In this document: positions 9,079 to 18,299 of the stretch, piece after piece
Layout of the letters: every line of letters begins with the position of its first letter
Position numbering within the stretch: the stretch's first letter is position 1
Origin: Bacteroidota bacterium
Lineage (GTDB): Bacteria > Bacteroidota > Bacteroidia > Chitinophagales > BACL12
DNA: 64,000 nt
Direction: 5' to 3'
Assembly: GCA_016706255.1 (NCBI GenBank)
Contig: JADJJZ010000006.1
Location: 1,083,476-1,147,475 of the forward strand
The notes under the pieces: model-generated
What the model saw: only the letters and a program-made list of their open reading frames with translations
What the model was told of the DNA's origin: nothing
The model's database searches: none
Translations under genes and position numbers: made by a program

Positions 9079-10268
9079 ATGCTTCGACTTCGTGGTGGGT
9101 ATTTACTTTTTTTACCGGTTTTAGCCGGTTTGACTGCCATTTTCATGTTTTTTTCCTGTTCACCCTCCAAATCTGATACCAATTCGCTCGAAGTCTCTGT
9201 GGTAAAGGGTTACACGGATATAGCATATGCAACATACAACGATGCATTACTTTCTGCTCAAAAACTGAAGCGTCAGGTATCTTACTTATTGGACAACCCT
9301 TCTGAACAAACTCTTTTAGGTGCGCAAAAGGCATGGATTACAGCAAGAATGTATTATGGCCAAACGGAAGTTTTTCGCTTTTACGACGGACCAATCGATA
9401 ATGGAACTACCGGTGTTGAAGGCTTATTGAATGCCTGGCCTTTAGATGAAATTTATGTGGATTATGTTGAAGGTAATGCAGCAGCAGGTATCATTAATGA
9501 TATTGAAAATTATCCTTCCATTACCCGCGATTTACTGGTTGGTTTAAATGAAAAAGGTGGTGAAGAAAATATCAGCTGCGGTTATCATGCCATTGAATTT
9601 ATGTTATGGGGGCAAGATGTTCATGCAGACAGTCCGGGCAAACGTCCGTTTACCGATTTTATTGCCGGCTCTGCTTATACCGACAGAAGAAGAATCTATT
9701 TGCAATTAACAACTGAATTATTAATTGAACATTTAACCCAACTTGTTGATGCATGGAAACCGGTGTTCAAAATAATTATGCTGCTTATTTTTTGAAACTG
9801 GAACCCAAAAATGCATTGCAAAAAATTATTACAGGCATGGGTGTTTTAAGCAAAGTGGAAATGGCCGGTGAACGAATGTTTACAGCTTATGATAATGCCA
9901 GTCAGGAAGATGAACAAAGTTGTTTCAGTGATAATACCAAAGCAGATTTAATGAATAATTTGGGTGGCATAATAAATATATTTTATGGCACCTATGTACG
10001 TTTCGATAAAACAAATTTACAGGTTCCGGCATTGGATGATCTGCTTAAAATAACAGATGAAAAATTATATATTACTACCAATGATCTGTTAAAAAAATGC
10101 AATAGCGAAATTCAGAATATTTACCAGCCGTTTGATATTGCTATTGTTGAGGAAGATAAACGTGCTCAGGTGATGCGCGCAATACTTTCGGTTCAACAAG
10201 TTGGAGAACAAATGGCAGAAATTGCAACAACACTTGGATTAGTGATTAATGTAAACAGCAGCGATTAA
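9079..10268 (+). pseudogene. imelysin family lipoprotein, frameshifted
   Basis: Two frames join into one ~396-residue imelysin (EfeO/IrpA-like, M75-type). The first frame (9079-9795) has a lipoprotein signal with lipobox MFFSC and the GxHxxE-type motif (GYHAIEFMLWG). The second (in frame from about 9755 to 10268) continues exactly where the first loses homology. The break is at CATGGAAACCGGTGTTC near 9762-9768. Adding one base there (CCGG to CCGGG, for example) restores a continuous WKPGVQNNYAAYF. Imelysins are iron-regulated periplasmic or surface proteins linked to iron handling. The next gene starts at a TAATG overlap, as usual for imelysin/di-heme oxidoreductase pairs. A sequencing error is as likely as a real mutation. 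Confidence 0.85.
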
Positions 10269-11704
10269 TGGTATTCAAAATAAAAAATAAAACTAAATTT
10301 TCTACCATACTTGCAGCGATGTTGTTAGTGGGCATCAGTATTGTTGCCTGTAATAAATATGAATTTAAAAATGCTGCTTCAGCTTTAACTGCAGAACCAA
10401 ACGAGGCATTATCAGGTGGAGCAACAACCGTTTTTGATCAAACGGTAAATGCATTTGCGTTGCCAATCCCACAATTATCATCGAGTGATGAATTATTATT
10501 TTTTGTAGGTAATTCCTTTTTTAATCAGAATTGGGTACAAGCGCCATCCAGCACAACAGCGCGTGATGGATTAGGTCCGTTCTTTAATGCTAAATCATGT
10601 TCCGGTTGTCATTTTAAAGATGGGAGAGGACAACCACCTGCAACTATTGGTCAGTTATCGGAAGGATTTATTTTGCGCTTGAGTGTTCCGGGAACAGGTC
10701 CTCATGGTGAGCCGGTAGGAGATGAAAATTATGGTAAACAATTTCAGGATCATGCTATTGATGGATTAACGGCAGAAGGTATTTTTAATTTAAACTGGAA
10801 AGAAATAAGTGGGAAATATGCTGACGGTACGCCGTATACCTTGCGCGAACCGGTAATTACTTTCGATCAACTCAATTACGGACCAATGAGCACTGCAATA
10901 CAAATATCACCGCGTGTTGCACCACAAATGATTGGATTAGGTTTGTTGGAAGCAATTGATGAATCAACCATATTAGCATTTGCAGATGAGCAGGATAAAA
11001 ATAATGATGGCATAAGTGGTCGCCCGAATTATGTGTGGAATGAAATAATTCAAAATAAACAAATTGGTCGTTTTGGATGGAAAGCAAATGAGCCTACAAT
11101 TCTTCAACAAATTTCAGGTGCATTAAATGGTGATATGGGAATTACATCACCCTATTTTAATGACCAGCATTTATTAAAACAACATACCGCTGCTAAAAAA
11201 ATGCCCGGTGGTGGCGACCCTGAAATTGCAAACGACGATTTGGAGAAAATGCATTTATATTCTGCTACGCTTGCTGTTCCTGCACGCAGAAATGTAGATG
11301 ATGAAGATGTGCTCGCCGGAAAAAAATTATTTACCGTTTTAAATTGTAATGCCTGCCATATCGATAAAATGGTAACCGGTACACATCCAAAATTCAGTGT
11401 ATTAAGTAATCAAACCATTCGGCCATATACAGATTTATTATTGCATGATATGGGCACTGGTCTTGCTGATAATCGTCCCGATTTTTTAGCAACAGGAAGT
11501 GAATGGCGCACACCACCACTATGGGGAATTGGTTTATTTCAAACTGTAAATAAACATACTTTTTATTTGCATGATGGTCGCGCAAGAAATTTAGAAGAAG
11601 CAATATTATGGCACGATGGTGAAGCCGCAACTTCAAAAAATAAATTCATCAAACTTTCAGCAACTGAACGTGCTCAGTTAATACTTTTTCTGCAATCACT
11701 TTAA
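10268..11704 (+). CDS. di-heme oxidoreductase (DUF1111, putative thiol oxidoreductase) lipoprotein
   Basis: 478 residues. The N-terminus is a lipoprotein signal ending in lipobox SIVAC. Two c-type heme sites are present: CSGCH at about residue 111-115 and CNACH at about 361-365. The family is the di-heme cytochrome c peroxidase-like oxidoreductases (DHOR, PF06537), periplasmic redox proteins often found beside imelysin genes in iron-responsive loci. It overlaps the imelysin stop by one base (TAATG), so translation is probably coupled. Confidence 0.88.
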   Translation: MVFKIKNKTKFSTILAAMLLVGISIVACNKYEFKNAASALTAEPNEALSGGATTVFDQTVNAFALPIPQLSSSDELLFFVGNSFFNQNWVQAPSSTTARDGLGPFFNAKSCSGCHFKDGRGQPPATIGQLSEGFILRLSVPGTGPHGEPVGDENYGKQFQDHAIDGLTAEGIFNLNWKEISGKYADGTPYTLREPVITFDQLNYGPMSTAIQISPRVAPQMIGLGLLEAIDESTILAFADEQDKNNDGISGRPNYVWNEIIQNKQIGRFGWKANEPTILQQISGALNGDMGITSPYFNDQHLLKQHTAAKKMPGGGDPEIANDDLEKMHLYSATLAVPARRNVDDEDVLAGKKLFTVLNCNACHIDKMVTGTHPKFSVLSNQTIRPYTDLLLHDMGTGLADNRPDFLATGSEWRTPPLWGIGLFQTVNKHTFYLHDGRARNLEEAILWHDGEAATSKNKFIKLSATERAQLILFLQSL

Positions 11705-11750
11705 AACAATAAAATATGCTTATTTTCGTTGCTTCAAGCATCGGTTAGTT

Positions 11751-12485
11751 ATGTTGAATTGGGTAATATTTTGTTTTCAGGTTTCGACATTATTTGTAAT
11801 GAATAATGATGACAAGACTATAAATAAAACTGCCGAAAAAATACTTACACCGGAATATTTAGTTGGCAAACACGATTATTACAACGATAGTTTATTTACA
11901 GAAATTCCGGCGCATATGGCTTATCGAACAAAAATGTATTTGCTGGATGATGTTTATGATGCATACTTTAAAATGTATCAGGCAGCAAAAAAAGATGGTG
12001 TTTCCCTCAAAATTATCTCTGCTGCGAGAACCTTTGAAGAGCAAAAGTGGATTTGGGAGGATAAATGGAAAAAAAATAAGGCACAATTCCCTGCTGACAC
12101 CAGTTTATCCAAATACATAATGCAATACAGTGCTATGCCCGGTACAAGCCGCCACCACTGGGGTACGGAGGTTGATTTGAACAGTACGTCCGATTCCTAT
12201 TTTGCAACCGCAACGGGCGCCAAAGTGTATGAATGGCTGGTAAACCATGCCGGAACCTATGGATTTTGCCAGACTTACGACAATAAAGGGATGTCGCGGC
12301 ACTCCGGATACAACGAAGAAAAGTGGCATTGGAGCTATTTTCCTATTTCCGATACGCTGCTGACACAGTATGCCAAAATGGTTCAATATGCCCATATTCA
12401 GGGCTTTTCGGGCGATAACACCGCCAAAGAATTGGACGTAATTTCAAATTATGTTTTGTCGATAAGTCACGAATGTGAAAAATAG
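11751..12485 (+). CDS. M15 family D-alanyl-D-alanine carboxypeptidase
   Basis: A 244-residue VanY/DacB-like zinc peptidase. It shows the M15 signature SRHHWGTEVDLN (SxHxxGxxxD) and the second zinc/catalytic motif EEKWHWSYFP. SAARTFEEQ fits the substrate-binding helix. The enzyme should trim the terminal D-Ala of peptidoglycan stem peptides in the periplasm. The ATG at 11751 gives a short hydrophobic leader; an alternative ATG at 11799 would remove it, so the earlier start is preferred for export. Confidence 0.88.
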   Translation: MLNWVIFCFQVSTLFVMNNDDKTINKTAEKILTPEYLVGKHDYYNDSLFTEIPAHMAYRTKMYLLDDVYDAYFKMYQAAKKDGVSLKIISAARTFEEQKWIWEDKWKKNKAQFPADTSLSKYIMQYSAMPGTSRHHWGTEVDLNSTSDSYFATATGAKVYEWLVNHAGTYGFCQTYDNKGMSRHSGYNEEKWHWSYFPISDTLLTQYAKMVQYAHIQGFSGDNTAKELDVISNYVLSISHECEK

Positions 12486-12497
12486 TTGCCTAAAAAA

Positions 12498-12525
12498 TTG
12501 TGTATCAGATATTTTTGTATCTTTG
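12498..12525 (+). promoter_or_regulatory. promoter of the RRM gene
   Basis: TTG at 12498-12500, a 17-bp spacer, and TATCTTTG at 12518-12525 match the Bacteroidota sigma-A promoter. The predicted transcript has a leader of about 100 nt before the ATG at 12634, long enough for post-transcriptional control. Confidence 0.7.
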
Positions 12526-12633
12526 ATATAGAGTTTCGTTAGTTTGTTCATTGCTGCAGTTTTTTTACTCGCCGTTTTTATGGACTTATTCATTTGCAAC
12601 TCCTATCTTTTATTATTAACAAATTAGAAAAAA

Positions 12634-13005
12634 ATGAACATTTACGTTTCAGGATTGAGTTTCAAACTCAATGACGCCGATTTAAGGCAGTTGTTTGAAG
12701 AGTACGGTGAGGTATCTTCAGCTAAAATTATTATGGACAAATTTACAGGCCGTAGCCGTGGATTTGGTTTCGTTGAAATGAATGACGAAGATGGCCAAAA
12801 GGCTATTGATGCATTAAACGAAGCTGAAGTTGACGGTAAAGTAATCGGTGTTTCAGTTGCCAGACCTCGTGAGGAACGTCCTCGCAACAACTTCAACCGC
12901 GGTGGCGGTGGAGGCGGTGGCTTCAACAAAGGTGGCAGCGGTGGTGGCCGCAATAACGATCGCGATGGCGGTGGTTATGGCAAGAAAAATTTCAACCGTT
13001 GGTAA
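12634..13005 (+). CDS. RNA-binding protein with RRM and glycine-rich tail
   Basis: 123 residues. The RNA recognition motif fills residues 1-80, with RNP2 (IYVSGL) and RNP1 (RGFGFVEM). An arginine/glycine-rich low-complexity tail follows (GGGGGGG and GGSGGGRNN runs). Such Bacteroidota RRM proteins resemble cold-shock or plant glycine-rich RNA-binding proteins and probably act as RNA chaperones. The tail could drive self-association; that is inference. It is a single-gene unit between a good promoter and a strong terminator. Confidence 0.93.
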   Translation: MNIYVSGLSFKLNDADLRQLFEEYGEVSSAKIIMDKFTGRSRGFGFVEMNDEDGQKAIDALNEAEVDGKVIGVSVARPREERPRNNFNRGGGGGGGFNKGGSGGGRNNDRDGGGYGKKNFNRW

Positions 13006-13025
13006 TTTTATAGTCAAAATAATTA

Positions 13026-13058
13026 AAACCCTGTTCGAATTTCGAACAGGGTTTTTTG
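13026..13058 (+). terminator. rho-independent terminator of the RRM gene
   Basis: A 14-bp perfect stem (13026-13039 with 13041-13054) is followed by a T run. Confidence 0.88.
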
Positions 13059-13098
13059 TTTCCTGTTATCTCACTTAATTTAGCGTTAACAATTATTT

Positions 13099-13106
13099 TA
13101 CCTTTG
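13099..13106 (+). promoter_or_regulatory. -7 promoter box (TACCTTTG) before the CotH gene
   Basis: An exact TAnnTTTG match ends 19 bp before the ATG at 13126, which would leave a leader of only ~13 nt. No canonical -33 TTG was seen. Confidence 0.4.
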
Positions 13107-13125
13107 GTCTAATATTTTTTTAATT

Positions 13126-15336
13126 ATGCGACACACGCTACTTATGCTATTGGCATTTGCCACTACAACATCTTTTTCACAAAGTTTTTACCAGTTAGAA
13201 AATACGGGAATTCCCGATGATGGAACGGATATTACATTTGAAATGTCAGTAACAGGTTTACCCGATGTAATTGATGCTGATTTTGGTTTGGAGTCTGTTT
13301 GTTTTAATATTGATCACACCTGGGATAGTGACCTCGATGTAAAATTAATTGCTCCTGATGGCAGTGCATTTATTTTAGTGAGCGGTGTTGGTTGGGGTGA
13401 AGTAAATTTCGAAAATACTTGTCTGAACGATTATGCTGATGAATTTATAACAGCCGGTTCTGCTCCGTATTCAGGTGTTTGGAAACCAATTGGTGATATG
13501 GGTGTGGTAAACAATGGTCAGAACCCAAATGGCATCTGGAAATTATATATTTATGATACCTATGCATTTGCTGATGTAGGCACATTAATCGACTGGACAT
13601 TAACTTTTGGCAATGAACCTGCGACACCATTTGCATTTTCGAGTTCAAATTTACCTATCCTAAAAATTAATGCGGATGGTGCTATATTGAATGAACCCAA
13701 AACGCAAGCTGATTTTTATATTATTGATGGTGGCATTGGTGCAATAAATATGGTGAATGATACCAACTACACTTTTCAAGGAAAAATATTAGTTGAATTG
13801 CAAGGGTTTACCGGCCCTTATTATCCGAAAAAAAATTATGACTTCGATATCGTTAATGATGATCTGATTGAATATGATACTGTGCTTTTAGATTTACCTT
13901 CAGAAAATGATTTTATTTTAAAAGCAGAATATCTTGATTTATCGTTAATGAAAAATGCACTTACTTACGAAATGGCAAGAAGAATGGGGCGCTATGCACC
14001 TCGAACTAAATATTGTGAGTTGATGGTGAATGGTGAATATATGGGTGTATATTCATTAACCGAAAAAATAAAAAGAGATGACAACCGTGTAAATATTGCG
14101 CAATTAAATCCGGAAGATATCAGTGGCGAAGAATTAACCGGTGGATACATTTTTGAAATAAATGAAAACGGCACACCCAACGATTGGGAAAGTGATTATT
14201 TGCCAATTAATTATGCTTCATGTGGATTGCCTGTTGCATATAAAATGGTGTATCCCCGTATTGAAGAAATTCAACCTGAACAATTGGATTATATTATTGC
14301 TTATGTTGATAGTTTTGAAGATGCATTAAATGGTCCGGATTTTTTAGATACTGCTACTGGATACCGGAATTATATCGCTGTGAAATCATTTATCGATTTT
14401 ATGCTGGTAAATGAATTCAGCTCGAATTATGATAGTTATGGCAGAAGTACGTTTTTATATAAGGATAAAAATGGTGAAATAAATATCGGACCGGCATGGG
14501 ATTACGACAGGGGATATGCACCTTGGGATGTTTCGGGATGGGTTTGGGAAAATACACATCCGGCCTGGCCTTTTCCATTTTGGTGGAGTAAATTCAGAGA
14601 AGATGAAGAGTGGCGCGATGCCGTTTATTGTCGCTATACAAATTTGCGATCAACAGTTTTAACTGATGAAGCATTTGATGTATTTATAGATTCCGTTGCA
14701 AATTATATTGGTGAAGCTGCATTAAGAAACTTTGAAAAATGGCCTGAACTTTATGTTACGGACCCAACGTATTTTGTTGAAGAATTGCGCACCTTTGTGC
14801 ACGACAGATTAAATTGGATAGATATTCAAATGGCAGCAGATTTTGTTCCGGCACCTGATGCTTCTTTTGATATTAATAGTCTGGGTGCATTAACGTATCA
14901 ATTTACACCCGTAACAACCGGAGCAACATATTTATGGAATTTTGGAGATGGCATTACATCAGAAGAATTTGCACCTAATCATACGTTTAGTGGCGCGGGT
15001 GATTTTCTTGTTTCGCTTACTGTTAATAAAAATTACGGTTGTATCGGGACAAACAGTGAAATGTTCCAGATAAATGTAAACGTAAATGATATTTCTATGT
15101 TAGGATTGCAGGTTTACCCTAGTCCTGCCGAACATACTGTTAGTGTTAGTTTAAATACAAATGCTACTATAGATTTAATTGAGATATTTACGCTTGAAGG
15201 TAAAGCACTTCAATTACCGCTCACGCAAACCGATAATCGTGTTGTAATTAATTTAGATGGTATTGCTGCAGGTACATATTTACTAAAAATACATTCCGGT
15301 AATAATTATATTAATTACCCTATCGTAAAAATGTAA
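13126..15336 (+). CDS. CotH kinase-family secreted protein with P-domain, PKD and T9SS sorting domain
   Basis: 736 residues with a signal peptide (MRHTLLMLLAFATTTSFSQ). A proprotein convertase P-domain occupies about residues 20-165 (DHTWDSDLDVKLIAPDG, PNGIWKLYIYD). A CotH-type domain follows at about 180-570, including ARRMGRYAPRTKY, GVYSLTEKIKRD and the conserved GPAWDYDRGYA near residue 460. A PKD domain lies at about 590-650 (WNFGDG). The end is a T9SS sorting domain (VYPSPAEHTVSV ... GTYLLKI). CotH proteins are atypical protein kinases of spore coats. Here the T9SS tail places it outside the cell, so its substrate and ATP source are unclear. Confidence 0.88.
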   Translation: MRHTLLMLLAFATTTSFSQSFYQLENTGIPDDGTDITFEMSVTGLPDVIDADFGLESVCFNIDHTWDSDLDVKLIAPDGSAFILVSGVGWGEVNFENTCLNDYADEFITAGSAPYSGVWKPIGDMGVVNNGQNPNGIWKLYIYDTYAFADVGTLIDWTLTFGNEPATPFAFSSSNLPILKINADGAILNEPKTQADFYIIDGGIGAINMVNDTNYTFQGKILVELQGFTGPYYPKKNYDFDIVNDDLIEYDTVLLDLPSENDFILKAEYLDLSLMKNALTYEMARRMGRYAPRTKYCELMVNGEYMGVYSLTEKIKRDDNRVNIAQLNPEDISGEELTGGYIFEINENGTPNDWESDYLPINYASCGLPVAYKMVYPRIEEIQPEQLDYIIAYVDSFEDALNGPDFLDTATGYRNYIAVKSFIDFMLVNEFSSNYDSYGRSTFLYKDKNGEINIGPAWDYDRGYAPWDVSGWVWENTHPAWPFPFWWSKFREDEEWRDAVYCRYTNLRSTVLTDEAFDVFIDSVANYIGEAALRNFEKWPELYVTDPTYFVEELRTFVHDRLNWIDIQMAADFVPAPDASFDINSLGALTYQFTPVTTGATYLWNFGDGITSEEFAPNHTFSGAGDFLVSLTVNKNYGCIGTNSEMFQINVNVNDISMLGLQVYPSPAEHTVSVSLNTNATIDLIEIFTLEGKALQLPLTQTDNRVVINLDGIAAGTYLLKIHSGNNYINYPIVKM

Positions 15337-15807
15337 TTACACGGGTTTGTAAATAGTGCCAATATAATCTACAAAATCAGGGGTTAATCCCTGCTCGCGA
15401 ATATACATTTGCATTTGTGCACGATGGTGAATGCTGTGATAATTTAATTGTAAAGCGAGGTCTTTTAACGGCGCTGTATAGGGTTTGTTGCCGATGCCAA
15501 TCCACAACACATTTTCCATTAATTTGGATTCGCTGGTGGTTTCGAGTAAGGTAATCCAGGGTGCTAAACTTTTATTCCATTCTGCTTCAAGATTATCTAA
15601 TGCATATACCGGATTCCACCAGTCGAGTGCTGATATTTGGGGGTAGATATTAATGCGGTCCATCCATTTATACTGACAATTAATCAAGTGACTGAACAGT
15701 TTGATGCAAGGTTCCGGTTGTGGCATTTCAGCGATTTTTTTTAATACCATTTTATTTGAAGCATCGTTAAATAAAAAGGTTTCGATCAGGTATTGATTAA
15801 GTTGCAT
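15337..15807 (-). CDS. DinB family protein
   Basis: 156 residues, a four-helix bundle of the DinB/YfiT superfamily. The metal-binding histidines are visible: one in the first helix pair (FSHLIN) and two in LNYHSIHHRAQM. These proteins are putative metal-dependent transferases or hydrolases, some using bacillithiol or mycothiol; the substrate is unknown. Its stop abuts that of the convergent CotH gene without a gap. Confidence 0.82.
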   Translation of the reverse strand: MQLNQYLIETFLFNDASNKMVLKKIAEMPQPEPCIKLFSHLINCQYKWMDRINIYPQISALDWWNPVYALDNLEAEWNKSLAPWITLLETTSESKLMENVLWIGIGNKPYTAPLKDLALQLNYHSIHHRAQMQMYIREQGLTPDFVDYIGTIYKPV

Positions 15808-15880
15808 AGTTGAAAAATTCAGACGAATATATTACATTTGGCGTATCCATGAATATTTTCCGCGGAAAAAAATCAACCTT

Positions 15881-16540
15881 GTGAAACAAACCATTACGGT
15901 AATATTATTTCTTATCACCTTTCGGCTTGTTGGGCAGGACACACTTCAGCACAAGTATATCATAAATTTTGATGCGGCTTATACGGGTTCTTTTATTGAA
16001 GATGTTTATCAATACCAACCGGCATTGGGGTATTCAGTCGGGTTTGATTATTATTGGAGTAAACAGGTTTTCACCGGTTTGAAATTTACAACAATACATA
16101 CTGAAGTTGTTCCGGAATGGGATGGTTTTGAACCTTATTTGACGAGGAATAATTTATTACTGTTTGAGTATGGCATAAGTTTTAAAAGTGATGAGATTAT
16201 ATTTATTCCAATATTTCATGCCGGGGTTGGATTTTATTATTTAGATGAATTTAATCTGCAAACCATGTCCGATTACGGTAGTGTTGAATTAACCTACCAC
16301 GATGATTATGCAGTAGCTCCAATAATCGGATTAGAAACATATTTTGGATATAGGGTTGGTAATAATTTTTCTATAGGATTTACACTAAGTGAATCTTATG
16401 TCTACCAAAAATGGAATATTGATGTAACAGGCGTAGGATTAGATACTTCCTATCCTTTGGATTATGCCACAAGCAATTACAAATATGCTCAATCGGTGAT
16501 TAATGTATCGGGGGGTATAAAAATTATTTTTTTGTTGTGA
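15881..16540 (+). CDS. secreted hypothetical, probable outer-membrane beta-barrel
   Basis: 219 residues beginning with GTG and a signal peptide (MKQTITVILFLITFRLVGQ). Alternating aromatic/glycine strands (GYSVGFDYYW, GVGFYYLDEF, FGYRVGNNFSIGFTLS) and a hydrophobic final strand ending in IIFLL suggest an 8- to 10-stranded barrel. No family was recognised. It is followed by the hairpin repeat array, with no obvious terminator other than the first hairpins of the array. Confidence 0.6.
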   Translation: MKQTITVILFLITFRLVGQDTLQHKYIINFDAAYTGSFIEDVYQYQPALGYSVGFDYYWSKQVFTGLKFTTIHTEVVPEWDGFEPYLTRNNLLLFEYGISFKSDEIIFIPIFHAGVGFYYLDEFNLQTMSDYGSVELTYHDDYAVAPIIGLETYFGYRVGNNFSIGFTLSESYVYQKWNIDVTGVGLDTSYPLDYATSNYKYAQSVINVSGGIKIIFLL

Positions 16541-16647
16541 GGGGTGGTTGATTATAAACCGGAGATATGGTTTTTAATTGGGGTGTTTTGTGTCACCCGC
16601 CTAGGCGGCAGGTTCTCTTGATTCGTGAACGTTGGGACCATGTATTT

Positions 16648-17189
16648 AAAAATATGTAACCCCTAAAGGGGTATTTGTTTTTAGTGAACATGTTGTTTTG
16701 TGATAAAATGTACATTTAATCTATTATGTACATTCTAAAAATATGTTACCCCTAAAGGGGTATTGGTTTTGGGGGATATATTGTTTTGTGATAAAATGTA
16801 CATTTAATCTATTATGTACATTCTAAAAATATGTTACCCCTAAAGGGGTATTTGTTTTTAGTGAACAGGTTGTTTTGTGATAAGATGTACATTTAATCTA
16901 TAATGTACATTCTAAAAAGATGTTACCCCTGCCTAAGGCGGCAGGTAAACCTAAAGGGGTATTGGGTTTTCGTGAACATGTTATTTTGTGATAATATGTT
17001 CATTAAATCTTTAATGTACATTTTAAAAATATGTTACCCCTGCCTAAGGCGGCAGGTAAACCTAAAGGGGTATTTGTTTTTAGTGAACATGTTATTTTGT
17101 GATAAAATGTACATTTAATCTATAATGTACATTCTAAAAATATGTTACCCCTGCCTTCTGCGGCAGGTAAACCTAAAGGGGTATTTGTT
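16648..17189. repeat. tandem array of six ~89/111-bp hairpin units
   Basis: Units start at about 16648, 16737, 16825, 16914, 17025 and 17136, giving periods of 89, 88, 89, 111 and 111 bp; the last copy is partial. Each full unit has two inverted repeats: ACCCCT-AA-AGGGGT, and AATGTACAT...ATGTACATT with a ~10-nt loop. Units 4 to 6 carry a 22-bp insertion inside the first hairpin loop that is itself a hairpin (CCTGCC...GGCAGG). A similar sequence occurs singly just before the array at 16600-16613. There are no unique spacers, so it is not CRISPR. The rest of 16541-17332 holds no gene. Confidence 0.92.
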
Positions 17190-17332
17190 CTCAACCGCAT
17201 AGCGGTGATACGTTTGTAACGAGCCGCTACCCTAAGAATCAAAAGAACCCCAGCGGGGTGAAATAAAAATGTGCGATAAACAAAAAACGCCGCTAAAAAT
17301 TTAATTGTAATTTATGCGATAATCACCATCAA

Positions 17333-17893
17333 TTATATGTTTTGTATTGCGATACGACGTTTTTCTTTTAATTTTTTAAAATGGGTTGGTGTGAGGCCGG
17401 TAACTTTTTTAAATTGGGCAGAAAGATGTGCTACACTGCTATAGTGCAACATAAACGCAATTTCTGATAAGGTATGTTCACCAAAAATAATTAATTCTTT
17501 TATGCGCTCAATTTTTAGCGCAATCATATACTGCTCAATTGTGGTTGCTTCTACTTCACTGAAAAAATTGGCGAGATAGGTATAACTATGATTTAACTCT
17601 TTACTTAACAGTGCCGAAAACTTGATATTCGGTTTTTCATCTGAATTATATACATAATCAATAATTACCTGCCTGATTTTTTCTACTAATATGCCTTGCT
17701 TTTTTTCTAATAATTCTAAACCAACCTTATTAATTTTTTTGTTCAACTTTATTTTGTCCTCATCAGAAACTTTTTCTTTGGTTTCAATTTCACCTAATTC
17801 AACTTTTACCGGTTGGATATTTAACTCTTCAAGGGCTTCTTTAACTACAAGTTTGCAGCTTTCACAAGCCATATTTTTTACGTAAATTTTCAT
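17333..17893 (-). CDS. AraC-family regulator with HMA-like metal-binding N-terminus
   Basis: 186 residues starting at the ATG MKIYVKN; a longer frame extends upstream but has no family support. Residues 1-70 look like a heavy-metal-associated ferredoxin-like domain with the motif MACESC. The C-terminal ~100 residues are an AraC helix-turn-helix pair (IEQYMIALKIERIKELI, LSEIAFMLHYSSVAHLSAQF, KKVTGLTPTHFKK). A fused sensor of copper or a similar metal is the simple reading, since HMA domains bind metal through CxxC. No transporter or P-type ATPase gene is adjacent to show the target. It reads toward the repeat array. Confidence 0.85.
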   Translation of the reverse strand: MKIYVKNMACESCKLVVKEALEELNIQPVKVELGEIETKEKVSDEDKIKLNKKINKVGLELLEKKQGILVEKIRQVIIDYVYNSDEKPNIKFSALLSKELNHSYTYLANFFSEVEATTIEQYMIALKIERIKELIIFGEHTLSEIAFMLHYSSVAHLSAQFKKVTGLTPTHFKKLKEKRRIAIQNI

Positions 17894-18299
17894 ATTAAAG
17901 GATTTTGTGCAACAGACTAAAGAATTATAATGATTGTGACTTAAAACCAATTGTAAAATTATTAAAAAAATGTCGCTGCTAACGTTAAACCTTTTTAATA
18001 GAATAGATATCGTAACTTCTAACCCGGATTGAAGCGGAAACAAACTAATGTGCTAATGTGAGGATGTGCTAATGTGCTGATTAACAGCCGAATTCTGTGT
18101 GCGCATTACCTTTAATCTTTTTATTTACAAACGGAGCTCCCGTACAACCTGGACAAATGCTGCTTTAGAGGTTTGTTGGAGTGAAAAGCCGGTGCGGATG
18201 TTGATGGCGTGGGGGATGGTCATGTTCCAAATATTGAATTTATTTTAAATTAAAAAACCCCATCGGAAGACGGGGTTTCGATTATATCGTTTATAAATT
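17894..18299. other. intergenic region with a dispersed-repeat fragment and a terminator
   Basis: About 400 bp without a convincing gene. Around 18050-18140 it has repeated TGTGCTAAT words, then AACAGCCGAAT and CGGAGCTCCCG. These also occur in the repeat elements at 38.25-38.45 and 39.06-39.1 kb, so this looks like a decayed member of that family. The bacilliredoxin terminator occupies the right end. Confidence 0.5.
18254..18278 (-). terminator. terminator of the bacilliredoxin gene
   Basis: Read on the minus strand, an AAACCCC/GGGGTTT stem with a short GGAA-type loop runs into a T-rich tail just after the bacilliredoxin stop. Confidence 0.78.

Noticed and set aside
9740..9800. Programmed frameshift in the imelysin
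   Set aside because: There is no slippery heptamer or downstream structure, and imelysins are not known to use one; a single-base indel is simpler.
16903..17118. 71-codon frame inside the hairpin array
   Set aside because: The translation is itself a repeat (CYPCLRRQVNLKGY twice) and comes from the DNA repeat; no ribosome site or family.
16648..17189. CRISPR array
   Set aside because: Whole 88-111 bp units repeat in tandem; there are no short repeats with unique spacers and no cas genes nearby.
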